A stretch of DNA of 64,000 nucleotides from Pseudomonas sp. ISL-84 (GTDB taxonomy: Bacteria; Bacillota; Bacilli; Bacillales; Cytobacillaceae): positions 21,752-85,751 of the forward strand of contig JAGGRA010000050.1 of NCBI GenBank assembly GCA_018613035.1, in the 5' to 3' direction. Under the pieces are notes generated by a model that was not told the DNA's origin, ran no database searches, and worked only from the letters and a program-made list of their open reading frames with translations. A program made the translations under genes and the position numbers. Positions 15,653 through 23,944 of this stretch are shown one piece after another (positions within the stretch are counted from its first letter, which is position 1; the number at the start of each line of letters is the position of its first letter).

Positions 15653-16491
15653 TACTTCTTTACCCAGCCAAATCCCATCGCACCTTCGCCCAAATGAGTT
15701 CCGATAACCGGTCCAAAGTAGCTGATCATAAATTCCACATTCGGATACTGAGCCGCAAGCTCAGCTTTCCATTCGCGCGCTTCCTCTTCCCGATTCGCAT
15801 GAATAATGACCGCTCGATAAGGCTCGCCGCTTTTCACGTCTTCCCAGAACAAATCGACCATACGCTTCATGGCTTTTTTCCGGGTGCGGATTTTTTCAAA
15901 AGGCACGATCTTCTTGTCCTCAAAGTGAAGCAGCGGCTTTACCTGCAGCAGGCTTCCAATCAATGCCTGTGCACTTGAAAGGCGTCCGCCGCGCTGAAGA
16001 TGAGATAGATCATCGACCATAAAGTAGGCGCGGATTGATTTCTTCATTTCTTCAAGACGCTCGACAATCTCCTGAGGGCTTTTCCCGGCCGCAGCCAGTT
16101 CAGCAGCTTCTAAAACATAGAACCCCTGCACCATACAGCTAATCTCAGAATCAAACGGGAACACCTGAATTCCTTCCACCATGCTGCCAGCCGTCACGGA
16201 CCCCTGGAAAGTGCCGCTGATGCCGCTCGATAGATGAATCGAAACAACTGCGTCATAGTCCTTCGAAAGCTCTTCAAATAGCTCAACAAACTGGCCAACA
16301 GAAGGCTGCGAAGTCGTCGGCAGCTCCTTATGCTTCACTTCTTCATAAAAATCCGCTGCAGTGATCTCCACTTCCTCCTGATAGGTTTCATTGCCGAAAA
16401 TCACACTAAGCGGAATCATATGTATATGTAACTTTTCTCTTAAATCCTTGGGGATGTATGCTGTACTATCTGTTACAACAGCCGTTTTCAT
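15652..16491 (-). CDS. degV: DegV family fatty-acid-binding protein
   Basis: About 279 residues. MKTAVVTDSTAYIPKDL at the start, LPTTSQPSVGQF, HLSSGISGTFQGS, and LSHLQRGGRLS are DegV family signatures that line the lipid pocket. Some DegV paralogues (FakB) present fatty acids to FakA kinase; the role of this copy, next to degSU, is not settled. ATG 16491 fits family alignments; an ATG five codons upstream is possible. It sits in its usual position between degU and comFA. Confidence 0.9.
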   Translation of the reverse strand: MKTAVVTDSTAYIPKDLREKLHIHMIPLSVIFGNETYQEEVEITAADFYEEVKHKELPTTSQPSVGQFVELFEELSKDYDAVVSIHLSSGISGTFQGSVTAGSMVEGIQVFPFDSEISCMVQGFYVLEAAELAAAGKSPQEIVERLEEMKKSIRAYFMVDDLSHLQRGGRLSSAQALIGSLLQVKPLLHFEDKKIVPFEKIRTRKKAMKRMVDLFWEDVKSGEPYRAVIIHANREEEAREWKAELAAQYPNVEFMISYFGPVIGTHLGEGAMGFGWVKK

Positions 16492-16608
16492 AAATAGAGT
16501 TACCATCCTTATCTTTTTTCTCTACTGTATGTTCTTGTTCCATTTTATATGATCGTGTGACAAATTGCATTAAGTTTAGGATCGAATAATGGGAGGACAA
16601 TAAGGAAA

Positions 16609-16638
16609 TTCGACAAAATTCGGGTGGTACCTGGTACC
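16609..16638 (+). repeat. 30-bp GGTACC box, copy 1
   Basis: TTCGACAAAATTCGGGT followed by GGTACCTGGTACC (bases shared at the join). Direct repeat of copy 2 on the other side of the 48-residue ORF. Other copies are at 16991, 49580, 51734 and 58371. Confidence 0.85.
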
Positions 16639-16729
16639 CTAAACCCTTTATTTATACCGGAGAGTGATGTAATATTTTTACATAAGTGTTATATACATAT
16701 CATTACTAGATTTATAGGGAGGGGATGAA

Positions 16730-16876
16730 ATGTGGTTTTGGGTTGGGGTTATTGCCTTGCCATTTGTAGTGTTTATGCTGATTGAGGAGTTTTTCCAGAT
16801 GGCGATGAGAAGGTATATGAATGGGCCCTTTAAACTGGAACTTAAACTTAAGTCTTATTTTTCGAAGCAATCCTGA
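16730..16876 (+). CDS. Putative 48-residue single-pass membrane peptide
   Basis: ATG 16730 has a strong site (GGGAGGGG, five bases away). The product starts MWFWVGVIALPFVVFMLIEE, a single hydrophobic helix, followed by a basic tail. I do not recognise the family. It stands alone between degV and degU, has no other reading frame competing, is followed by hairpins (16887-16917 and 16938-16978), and is bracketed by two direct copies of the 30-bp GGTACC box. Start signal and composition favour a real gene; no homologue is claimed. Confidence 0.5.
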   Translation: MWFWVGVIALPFVVFMLIEEFFQMAMRRYMNGPFKLELKLKSYFSKQS

Positions 16877-16937
16877 TCAGCTCTTAATCTATTGTCTGCT
16901 CCAAAGCAGATTAAGAGATTGCAAGAAACGAAAAAAC

Positions 16938-16978
16938 AAAAAGCACGCGAGCGGCCCATGCCCATTCGCGTGCTTTTT
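16938..16978. terminator. Bidirectional terminator
   Basis: 13-bp perfect stem AAAAAGCACGCGA/TCGCGTGCTTTTT with T runs on both strands. It lies between the small ORF and degU. Confidence 0.8.
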
Positions 16979-16990
16979 CCATTAATACTT

Positions 16991-17020
16991 TTCGACAAAA
17001 TTCGGGTGGTACCTGGTACC
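16991..17020 (+). repeat. 30-bp GGTACC box, copy 2
   Basis: Identical over 30 bases to copy 1 (16609) and in the same orientation, 382 bases apart. It is wedged between two terminators. Confidence 0.85.
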
Positions 17021-17030
17021 CATAAAATAC

Positions 17031-17066
17031 AAAAAAACGGAATGGCGGCAGCCATTCCGTTTTTTC
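17031..17066. terminator. Terminator after degU
   Basis: Stem ACGGAATGGC/GCCATTCCGT with flanking A and T runs, two bases after the degU stop on the minus strand; symmetrical enough to act both ways. Confidence 0.85.
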
Positions 17067-17068
17067 CT

Positions 17069-17752
17069 TTATCGTACTTCCACCCAGCCATTTTTAATAG
17101 CTACAACAACAGCTTGGGTTCTGTCATTGACGTTCATTTTCTGAAGGATATTGCTGACGTGGTTCTTGACGGTTTTTTCACTTATGTAAAGTGCTTCGCC
17201 GATTCCACGATTGCTTTTTCCGTCTGCAAGGAGCTGAAGGACTTCGCATTCACGGCGCGTCAGTAAGTGGAGCGGACGGCGAATTTCAGGCTGTGAGTAG
17301 GATCCGCCTCCTCCTGCACTTACTGTTGCCAGGCGGCGATATTCGTTCACAAGATTATGTGTAACCTTTGGATGCAGATAGGATCCGCCTTCTGCTACAA
17401 CCTTAACAGCCTCTACCAATGCATCGGCATCCATTTCCTTCAATAGATATCCGCTGGCACCAGTTTTAAGCGCATGTGTAACATAGTTCTCATCATCATG
17501 AATGGAAAGGATGATCACCTTGGATTCAGGATGTTTTTCAATAAGCTGGCGTGTAGCCTCAACACCATTTACATTCGGCATATTGATATCCATAATAATA
17601 ACATCTGGATTATACTCCTCGACCAATGAAATAGCTTCTGTGCCATCATCTCCTTCTGCCACAACATCAAATGATCTTTCAAAATCTAAGATGCGTTTTA
17701 CCCCTTCTCTGAATAATTGATGGTCATCAATAATAACGATCTTCGTATTCAA
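17069..17752 (-). CDS. degU: Response regulator DegU
   Basis: 227 residues. Receiver domain (1-120) with the acidic pair DD at 9-10 and the phospho-acceptor Asp55 in [10 protein letters not shown], and Lys in the GYLLKEMD loop. C-terminal LuxR-type HTH (about 165-227: [39 protein letters not shown]). It controls exoenzymes, competence and motility together with DegS. It is separated from degS by 167 bases that hold a truncated dispersed repeat. Confidence 0.96.
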   Translation of the reverse strand: MNTKIVIIDDHQLFREGVKRILDFERSFDVVAEGDDGTEAISLVEEYNPDVIIMDINMPNVNGVEATRQLIEKHPESKVIILSIHDDENYVTHALKTGASGYLLKEMDADALVEAVKVVAEGGSYLHPKVTHNLVNEYRRLATVSAGGGGSYSQPEIRRPLHLLTRRECEVLQLLADGKSNRGIGEALYISEKTVKNHVSNILQKMNVNDRTQAVVVAIKNGWVEVR

Positions 17753-17800
17753 TTACTTCGCCTCCCCGAGTTCTTCCAGTTGTTTATCTCTTTTTTATGG

Positions 17801-17912
17801 CTCTGTTAAATTGGTCTGTTGATTTCCGCTGCAGGCACTCCCTTTCCGCGGGAGTCTCGTGCCTTCCGCTCCAATCACCAGGGTGCTAAAAACAACAATA
17901 TGCTTTAACAGA
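17801..17912. repeat. Dispersed repeat, internally deleted copy between degS and degU
   Basis: Reverse orientation relative to 5417-5592. Both ends are kept (CTGTTGATTTCCGCTGCAGG and TTCCGCTCCAATCA), the middle is lost. It lies inside what is normally a compact degSU operon. Confidence 0.75.
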
Positions 17913-17919
17913 TCCTTTT

Positions 17920-19062
17920 TTATAATGTTAAAGGTATTTGAATAATAACTATCGTGCCTTTTCCGGCTTTGGAATCGATTGAAAGCTGGCCTTCCAAAAG
18001 CTCTACTCTCTCCCTCATTCCGATTATCCCAAATGATTGCCTTTTTTTCTCCTGGATATTAAATCCTTTGCCATTATCTTTAATGACAGCGGCAACTCTA
18101 TTTTGATTAATTTCAAGCTTTACAACAATTTCTTGTGCTTCCGCATGCTTAAGTGCATTCGTGACTGATTCCTGAATCAGTCTAAAAAGTGCTACCTCAT
18201 ACTGGGCAGGAAGTCTTTTTTCCAAGCCCAGGTTTGCAAATTTAATTTTTGTCGTACTGTGATACTCTTCGATGGTTTGCAGGTATTTTTTGAGGGTAGG
18301 CACTAAGCCCAGGTCATCGAGTGCCATTGGACGCAGATCATAGATGATTCTCCGCACCTCATAGAGAGCACTTCGAACCATTTTTTTAAGATCCTTAATC
18401 TCTGTAAGAGCCGCATCTCCGCCCCGCTCATTATATACCCGCTCAATTAAATCGGACCGCATCATGACATTTGCCATCATTTGTGCAGGGCCATCATGGA
18501 TATCCCTTGATAGCCGTTTACGCTCTTCCTCTTGAGCTTCGATAATTTTCAGACCGAAATCCAGCTTGACCTTGGCATCTTCAATGACTTCCCCCATCTG
18601 CTTTAAGTCACCCATCAAGTAATTCATAACTACCGTGATTTGCGAAACAAGCGTTTCAGCCCGTTCGATCGTGTCGTTTAAACCCAGTAGCCTTCGTTCA
18701 ATATCATCCCGGCGGTCCCGGAGCTGCTTTTCCATCTGCCTGTTCATGGATAGGTCCATTTGCAGCTGATGTGCTTTTTCATAAGCCTCCCGAACCTCGG
18801 CCTCTGTATAGTCCTTAAAATGCATACTTACTTCAGAGAGCCTCTTTCGGGCAAACTTAGTTTGCACCTCAAGCTTGTCCCCTTCATCAATGACCTTCAG
18901 AACCATATGCTTGACTTCTTTTAACTGATCAGTAAGCGTTTCATGGTCAGTCCGGCACTGCTCGCTAATTCGAAAAATTTCATCCTTGCTTGTTCCGACA
19001 GTATCTATCATTTTCTGCAAAATAAGATCGAGGGTTTTCGTGTCAAATTTCTTTATATTCAT
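17920..19062 (-). CDS. degS: Sensor histidine kinase DegS
   Basis: 380 residues, no membrane segments, so a cytoplasmic sensor. An N-terminal coiled-coil DegS sensor domain (about 1-170) is followed by HisKA_3 with the phospho-accepting His in RLSRDIHDGPAQ (about residue 188). The ATPase domain has DNGKGFN and FGIIGMRERVELLEGQL. It phosphorylates DegU, encoded next. The 406 bases upstream (19063-19468) separate it from divergent yvyE; I see only an AT-rich double promoter region there, with no repeat or small gene. Confidence 0.95.
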   Translation of the reverse strand: MNIKKFDTKTLDLILQKMIDTVGTSKDEIFRISEQCRTDHETLTDQLKEVKHMVLKVIDEGDKLEVQTKFARKRLSEVSMHFKDYTEAEVREAYEKAHQLQMDLSMNRQMEKQLRDRRDDIERRLLGLNDTIERAETLVSQITVVMNYLMGDLKQMGEVIEDAKVKLDFGLKIIEAQEEERKRLSRDIHDGPAQMMANVMMRSDLIERVYNERGGDAALTEIKDLKKMVRSALYEVRRIIYDLRPMALDDLGLVPTLKKYLQTIEEYHSTTKIKFANLGLEKRLPAQYEVALFRLIQESVTNALKHAEAQEIVVKLEINQNRVAAVIKDNGKGFNIQEKKRQSFGIIGMRERVELLEGQLSIDSKAGKGTIVIIQIPLTL

Positions 19063-19468
19063 TTAAGTCCTCCAACATGTTGACAGCCTTTTTACTTTAT
19101 AACCCCCATTTTAACGCGAATAAAAGAAGGATACTATCTCCTTGACAAGAAAACTATACCAAAACATCAAAAATTCGGTATAATGGCACAGTTTCATCTT
19201 TTCCACCTATGTCTTATATCCTATATAACAAGTAGTGAAACATGCCCATTATCCAAAATATTTATCACAAAAGAATCCTACTTTTAGAACTAGAAATTAT
19301 ATTGCAATAAAGAATTTTTCACTATCAGAATATTTTTCATTATAACATGCGAAAAAGTTACCAATATTAAAGTTTCATTACAATCAATTGAAATTTTAAA
19401 CTGTCGATTTCTGAATAAACATGTCATAATTTAAGTAACGATACTAAGCATACAAAAGGAGTGGTAAA

Positions 19469-20101
19469 ATGCTGCCACGCTACTATACAGTAAAAGGCTT
19501 TGGCGAACATGAAATTAACATTCAAAAATCAAGGTTTATTGCCTATATATCCCGGGCTGAATCCGAAGAAGAAGCACAGGAGTTCATTCAGACCATTAAG
19601 AAAAAGCATCGTGACGCTAACCATAATTGTTCTGCCTACCTAATTGGCGAAAATGACCAAATCCAGAAAGCGAATGATGATGGAGAACCAAGCGGCACGG
19701 CCGGTGTCCCTATCCTCGAGGTTCTGAAAAAAAAGCAATTAAAAGATACAGTAGCTGTCATAACCCGATACTTCGGCGGAATAAAATTAGGTGCAGGCGG
19801 CCTAATTCGCGCTTACGGCAAAGCCACTTCAGAAGGAATCCAAGCAACTGGCATTGTTGAAAGAAAACTGATGAAGATCATGCACACCAGGGTTGACTAT
19901 ACCTGGCTTGGCAAACTCGAAAATGAGCTTCGTTCCTCCGTTTATGCAATCAAGGAAATCCATTATCTTGATCTGGTTGAAGTAGAAACCTTCGTTGAAG
20001 AAGCACAGATTCAAACCTTCACTGATTGGATAATCGAACTGACAAATGGCCAGGCTAAAATATCTGAAGGTGACATGCTTTACCTTGAAAGCGACATATA
20101 A
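19469..20101 (+). CDS. yvyE: YigZ/IMPACT family protein YvyE
   Basis: 210 residues. The N-terminal UPF0029/IMPACT domain (RFIAYISRAESEEEAQEF, DDGEPSGTAGVPILEVL, TRYFGGIKLGAGGLIRAYG) is followed by a DUF1949 domain. Family members relate to translation regulators of the Impact type; the bacterial role is unclear. The AAAGGAG site lies 7 bases upstream. It keeps its B. subtilis position between degS and the tagU-type gene. Confidence 0.93.
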   Translation: MLPRYYTVKGFGEHEINIQKSRFIAYISRAESEEEAQEFIQTIKKKHRDANHNCSAYLIGENDQIQKANDDGEPSGTAGVPILEVLKKKQLKDTVAVITRYFGGIKLGAGGLIRAYGKATSEGIQATGIVERKLMKIMHTRVDYTWLGKLENELRSSVYAIKEIHYLDLVEVETFVEEAQIQTFTDWIIELTNGQAKISEGDMLYLESDI

Positions 20102-20195
20102 AAAAAGAAATTTACGAATTCTTAAAAAAAGGTTAAAATATTGAGTGTGTTAAATGTGAATTTTTTCCCATTTTTATTTTCTAAGGAGATCACAT

Positions 20196-21215
20196 ATGTC
20201 TAACTCCAGACAGCAGATGAAAGCTCAAAAAAAGAATAGAAGCCGCAGAAGAATTCTTTTGTGGGTAATGCTTCCTATCCTCATACTCTTGGTAAGCACG
20301 ATATCCTACGGAGCATTCTTATATAATAAAGCTCAGTCCGTCATGGATGAGTCATACGTCCCTATCGAAAGGGAGTCCTCCAAGAGGGAAACGAAAGCAG
20401 ATCCGCACATAGACAATATTTCAATCTTATTTGCCGGAATTGATGACAGCGAAAAAAGGAACTTCAGTGATGCCTCCCGGACAGATGCACTGATGCTGGC
20501 AACCTTTAATGATGAACAGAAATCCGTTAAGCTGCTTAGTATCCCGCGTGATTCTTATGTGTATATCCCTAATAAGGGCTATGAAGATAAAATAAATCAT
20601 GCTTATGGAAAAGGCGGCATTGCTTCCACAATCGAAACAGTTGAGGAACTCTTTGACATACCGGTGGATTACTATGTGAATATGAACTTCAATGCTTTTA
20701 TAGACATTGTCGATGCACTAGGAGGCATAGAAGTAGAAGTGCCTTATGCATTAAGCGAGCAGGATTCACACGATAGAGCAAATGCGATTAACCTTAATCC
20801 AGGAATACAGGAGCTGAATGGTGAAGAAGCACTAGCTTTAGCCCGGACACGAAAGCTTGATAATGACATCGAGCGCGGGAAAAGGCAGCAGGAAATTCTA
20901 AAAGCCATTATGAACAAAGCCGTATCCGTTAAGTCTGTTACCAGGTACTCAGATGTGATTGAAGCGGTTGGCGATAATATGAAAACAGATCTTTCCTTCA
21001 GTGAAATGAAGTCGTTTATTGATTACGCAACAGCAGGAACGGGCCTTAGCGTTGAAACATTAAACCTGGCCGGCCAGGATAGTTACATTAACGGAATTTA
21101 TTATTATCAGCTGGACAGCTCCGGCATGGAAGAAATAAAAGTGACGCTAAAAGACCATCTTGAACTTGCCAATCAATCACTAACTGGTTCAAATACAGAA
21201 AGCAGCACACCATAA
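20196..21215 (+). CDS. LCP family wall polymer ligase (TagU/LytR type)
   Basis: 339 residues. A basic cytoplasmic N-terminus, a single membrane anchor (about 20-42, LLWVMLPILILLVSTISYGA) and an extracellular LytR-CpsA-Psr domain. Key features: SRTDALMLATF, LLSIPRDSYVYIP, DKINHAYGKGG and ALALARTRKLDNDIERGKRQ, which carry the Arg and Asp residues that bind polyprenyl pyrophosphate in the family. It transfers teichoic-acid-type polymers to peptidoglycan. tagO, which starts such polymers, lies about 8 kb downstream. The position matches B. subtilis tagU. A second LCP gene is at 36439. Confidence 0.93.
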   Translation: MSNSRQQMKAQKKNRSRRRILLWVMLPILILLVSTISYGAFLYNKAQSVMDESYVPIERESSKRETKADPHIDNISILFAGIDDSEKRNFSDASRTDALMLATFNDEQKSVKLLSIPRDSYVYIPNKGYEDKINHAYGKGGIASTIETVEELFDIPVDYYVNMNFNAFIDIVDALGGIEVEVPYALSEQDSHDRANAINLNPGIQELNGEEALALARTRKLDNDIERGKRQQEILKAIMNKAVSVKSVTRYSDVIEAVGDNMKTDLSFSEMKSFIDYATAGTGLSVETLNLAGQDSYINGIYYYQLDSSGMEEIKVTLKDHLELANQSLTGSNTESSTP

Positions 21216-21229
21216 TGCCGCTTATAAAA

Positions 21230-21265
21230 CAATCGTCCTCTCTTCATAGAGTGGACGATTTTTCC
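21230..21265. terminator. Bidirectional terminator
   Basis: Hairpin AATCGTCC...GGACGATT with inner CTCT/AGAG, T run on the plus strand, between the convergent LCP and 109-residue genes. Confidence 0.8.
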
Positions 21266-21266
21266 T

Positions 21267-21596
21267 TTAATGGTTCAAACTAAACTCTTGGACCTGCTTT
21301 TTATATACATAATTCTGAATGCCTATAACCTTTAAAAACTCAATCATCTTCTGAAAAGAACGTTTTTTATACTCCTCTATTACTTCAAACTCTTTAATTA
21401 ATGCGATTTTTTTACCGAGCGAGAAGTTTTTTTCTGCTCCTGAGTCTAAATCCTCTTGGTGATATCCTTCAGACCATGTACAAATGACGGCTTCACCTAT
21501 TTTTTGCTTTTCCGTGTTAAAATAGAACGAAAAAATGATGGAACATTCCTTATCACAAAAAGACGGCAAAATTCTCATTTCAAGATCTTTATTCAT
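21267..21596 (-). CDS. Hypothetical protein, 109 residues
   Basis: Not recognised. Soluble, mixed alpha/beta, with an aromatic strand (SIIFSFYFNTEKQKIGEAVI) and a basic C-terminal helix (EYKKRSFQKMIEFLKVIGIQ). No signal peptide. The site AAAGAGGTG lies five bases before ATG. It shares a terminator with the convergent LCP gene. Confidence 0.7.
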   Translation of the reverse strand: MNKDLEMRILPSFCDKECSIIFSFYFNTEKQKIGEAVICTWSEGYHQEDLDSGAEKNFSLGKKIALIKEFEVIEEYKKRSFQKMIEFLKVIGIQNYVYKKQVQEFSLNH

Positions 21597-21792
21597 TGGA
21601 CACCTCTTTCAGTAGGATTTACCCATACTATAACAGGATTTTAAATCATCTGAATTTCTTCAAATGAGCTAAAAATCCCCTTTTTCTGCTTATTATTTAA
21701 CATAACTGCATTGTCAGCTTATAAAATATAACTATAAGCATATTTTTTGGTTTATAATTTCCAAACATTCTAGTATATTCATTTATATAGAT

Positions 21793-21821
21793 AAAAAAAG
21801 GCACCCTGTCACCAGGATGCC
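21793..21821 (-). terminator. Terminator after the peptide gene
   Basis: Hairpin GGCATCCTG/CAGGGTGCC (one mismatch) with GTGA loop and a seven-T run on the minus strand, about 60 bases after the peptide stop codon. Confidence 0.8.
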
Positions 21822-21880
21822 AAAATGGAGATTTAAGGTATTGTTCGTAAAACCGAAAAGCTAGTTCTTAAGTATTAATT

Positions 21881-22009
21881 TTAGTGCATGGAAGGAAGTT
21901 CTAAAGTTTGAACTCCGCCATTTCCATTGCTTGCAGCAGCTCCAACTCCTGCTCCAGCTGTCATAATTAAAGTTAATGCAGCAATGATGGCAATAATACG
22001 TTTCTTCAT
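21881..22009 (-). CDS. PapR-like secreted signalling peptide precursor, 42 residues
   Basis: The protein starts MKKRIIAIIAALTLIMTAGA, a textbook signal peptide, continues through a small Ala/Gly/Ser/Asn spacer, and ends VQTLELPSMH. Exported peptide pheromones of the PapR/NprX/Phr type have this design, with the active peptide at the C-terminus; PapR heptapeptides end in forms such as xxLPFEF, so LELPSMH is a fair candidate. GGAGG lies 7 bases before ATG and a strong terminator follows. It is divergent from a PlcR-like TPR regulator whose start is 185 bases away. Mature peptide boundaries are inference. Confidence 0.75.
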   Translation of the reverse strand: MKKRIIAIIAALTLIMTAGAGVGAAASNGNGGVQTLELPSMH

Positions 22010-22083
22010 AGTATTTCCTCCTATAATAAGTAAACTATTGTTAAGATCATTTAATTTTATTAAAACATAATATTAAAAATCAC

Positions 22084-22123
22084 TGAGAGGCGATGAGAGG
22101 CCATAAAGCCTAGTTTTTTATGG
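22084..22123. promoter_or_regulatory. Candidate operator between peptide and regulator genes
   Basis: Two direct repeats TGAGAGGC at a 10-base period (22084-22091 and 22094-22101), immediately followed by an inverted repeat CCATAAA-N9-TTTATGG (22101-22123). It lies in the only intergenic space shared by the divergent pair. Not a PlcR box in the strict B. cereus sense; assignment is inference. Confidence 0.4.
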
Positions 22124-22193
22124 TTTTTCAGCCATTTTCTTTCATTATTCTATTTACTTATAACTTTAGGAATATATCAATTGGGGTGAGAAC

Positions 22194-23060
22194 GTGGACT
22201 TTTCAGCTATTGGGGGAAAAATTAAGGAATTAAGAAAGCTTCTAGGACTATCTCAGAAAGATCTTGCTGCAGGCATATGTACCCAAGCACAAATAAGCAA
22301 AATTGAAAAGGGCGATGTTTATCCCTATGCTTCTACTCTTTATTTAATATCTCAGCGCTTGGGAGTTGATGTCAACTACTTTTTTGATATTGGAACAACC
22401 CCTCGCCTGGATTATGTTAAAGAAGTTAGCAGGCAGCTTATGATTGCAAGAAGAAAGCTTGATTATGAAGAAGTAAGGCAAATTGTAAAGACAGAAGAAA
22501 AAAATCCGCTTTTTTCTCAGAATAGGAGGAATCTTCAAATTCTGTTATGGCATAAAGGGATTTATGTCTATCATATGACCAATAATGTAAAAAAGGCCCT
22601 TTCTCATTTTGAAGAAGCCATTTATCTTACTCATGATAAAATATGGACTGAACGCGAGCTGGAAATAATCATAAGTAAAGGAATTATATATTTCGAGGAA
22701 GGTCAGCTTGAAACAGCGTTGGAGGTATATGAATTTGCACATGAACAGCTTCATTATTTACCCCACATTCAGGATGGCTCCATTAAAAGCAGACTATTCT
22801 ATAATATCGCTAGAGTATTAACAAGACTTGGCCGGTTTAATCGTTCCATTAATTATTGTAAGGAAGCCATTGACTGGTGTATAGAGAAAGAAGACTTATT
22901 TCTTCTCGCTGAACTTCATTATCATATTGGCTATAATTATGAGCTGTTAAAAGAAATCGATCGTGCAAAGTCCTATATGGAAAAATCATTAATCATCTTT
23001 GAACTTCAAATGGATGACAAGTATACCTCGTTTATTAAAAGTAAAATAGCTAATTGGTAG
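22194..23060 (+). CDS. PlcR-like RRNPP transcriptional regulator (HTH plus TPR)
   Basis: 288 residues. An N-terminal xre-type HTH (about 6-60: IGGKIKELRKLLGLSQKDLA, TQAQISKIEKGDVYPYAST) and a C-terminal all-helical region of about five tetratricopeptide repeats, for example ALSHFEEAIYLTHDK, ALEVYEFAHEQLHYL and SINYCKEAIDWCIEKEDLFL. This is the architecture of peptide-sensing regulators such as PlcR and NprR. GTG start with GGGGTGAG four bases ahead. The divergent gene encodes a secreted peptide precursor, its likely ligand. Targets are unknown; the adjacent membrane/adaptor pair is a candidate. Confidence 0.85.
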   Translation: MDFSAIGGKIKELRKLLGLSQKDLAAGICTQAQISKIEKGDVYPYASTLYLISQRLGVDVNYFFDIGTTPRLDYVKEVSRQLMIARRKLDYEEVRQIVKTEEKNPLFSQNRRNLQILLWHKGIYVYHMTNNVKKALSHFEEAIYLTHDKIWTERELEIIISKGIIYFEEGQLETALEVYEFAHEQLHYLPHIQDGSIKSRLFYNIARVLTRLGRFNRSINYCKEAIDWCIEKEDLFLLAELHYHIGYNYELLKEIDRAKSYMEKSLIIFELQMDDKYTSFIKSKIANW

Positions 23061-23061
23061 A

Positions 23062-23093
23062 AAAACCTTGCCTTTTTTCGGCAGGTTTTTTCT
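23062..23093 (+). terminator. Terminator after the RRNPP regulator
   Basis: AACCTTGCC paired with GGCAGGTT (one bulged T), six-T run after it, two bases from the stop codon. Confidence 0.75.
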
Positions 23094-23269
23094 ATGATTT
23101 ACCAAATAAAACATTGTTTTATCTTTTGGTTTTTAATCTATAATTTAAGTTAATTATACTTCAATTGAGATATTTGGAAATTAAAAGTATTATATTTAAA
23201 TTTTTGGTTTTTATTTCAAGTTGAGTTAAAATAATATTTGTTGCTATTAAAATCATTTGGAGGATTTAT

Positions 23270-23932
23270 ATGTACTATCGATTTCGTCTGCTTAAAGGCA
23301 TCTTTTTCCCTTCTTACTCCTCGCATCAATTAAAGCAGGCTGAAGCAATTCCAAGATTTTGGCCAAGGCTTTTCTTATTGGTTTTAACCAGCGGTTTCAT
23401 CTACTTTCTAGGGTCATACTTTGGTCTTGGAAACGAGATTTTATCAAAAGAACTGACAAGCCTGCCAAGCAGTGAATTTGAGGCGAAAAAGCTTTTATTT
23501 ATTTTAGGAGAGACAGGCTGGGGAATCATATTCTGTCTATTTTATTTATTTTTTCCTGCACTTTTTTTCTGGACCGTTACGGAAATAGACTATAAGAAAT
23601 TAGTCACCATTCAAATGCTTGCATATACTGTTTTATTAATTGAGAAAATGTTAGTTAGCCTCTTGGCGTTAACCATCGGGCTTGATCAATTCTCTTCCCC
23701 ATTCTCATTTGGGGTTTTAACACAATATCTGACTGACAAAAATTTTCTCATCATATTCTTCGGAACGATCTCACTCTTCCATTTTTGGATTATTTATTTG
23801 CAGTACATCTACTTAACAAGATTATCGGAAAAAAGAGGATGGGTATTATTTTTATTAATACTGGGACTGCATGCATTTCTGCTGATTGTATCCACCCTTC
23901 TTGATTATATTGAAATAGAAAGGCTGATTTAA
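23270..23932 (+). CDS. Yip1-like five-span membrane protein (YknW-like)
   Basis: 220 residues with five hydrophobic spans (about 33-52, 82-103, 112-136, 152-178, 190-212). Length and pattern resemble YknW of B. subtilis, a Yip1-domain protein that assists the YknXYZ efflux complex. GGAGG lies seven bases before ATG. Twelve bases separate it from an adaptor gene resembling yknX, so the two form an operon. No ABC ATPase or permease gene follows. The 209 bases before it hold an inverted repeat (ACCAAA...TTTTGGT, about 23100-23131) that may be regulatory. Confidence 0.6.
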   Translation: MYYRFRLLKGIFFPSYSSHQLKQAEAIPRFWPRLFLLVLTSGFIYFLGSYFGLGNEILSKELTSLPSSEFEAKKLLFILGETGWGIIFCLFYLFFPALFFWTVTEIDYKKLVTIQMLAYTVLLIEKMLVSLLALTIGLDQFSSPFSFGVLTQYLTDKNFLIIFFGTISLFHFWIIYLQYIYLTRLSEKRGWVLFLLILGLHAFLLIVSTLLDYIEIERLI

Positions 23933-23944
23933 GGTGGTGGCCAC

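Noticed and set aside
15520..15978. 152-codon plus-strand frame
   Set aside because: Largely antisense to degV and begins in non-coding sequence.
19142..19190. TATACC...GGTATA inverted repeat upstream of yvyE/degS as an operator
   Set aside because: Short arms in a very AT-rich region; not distinguishable from chance.
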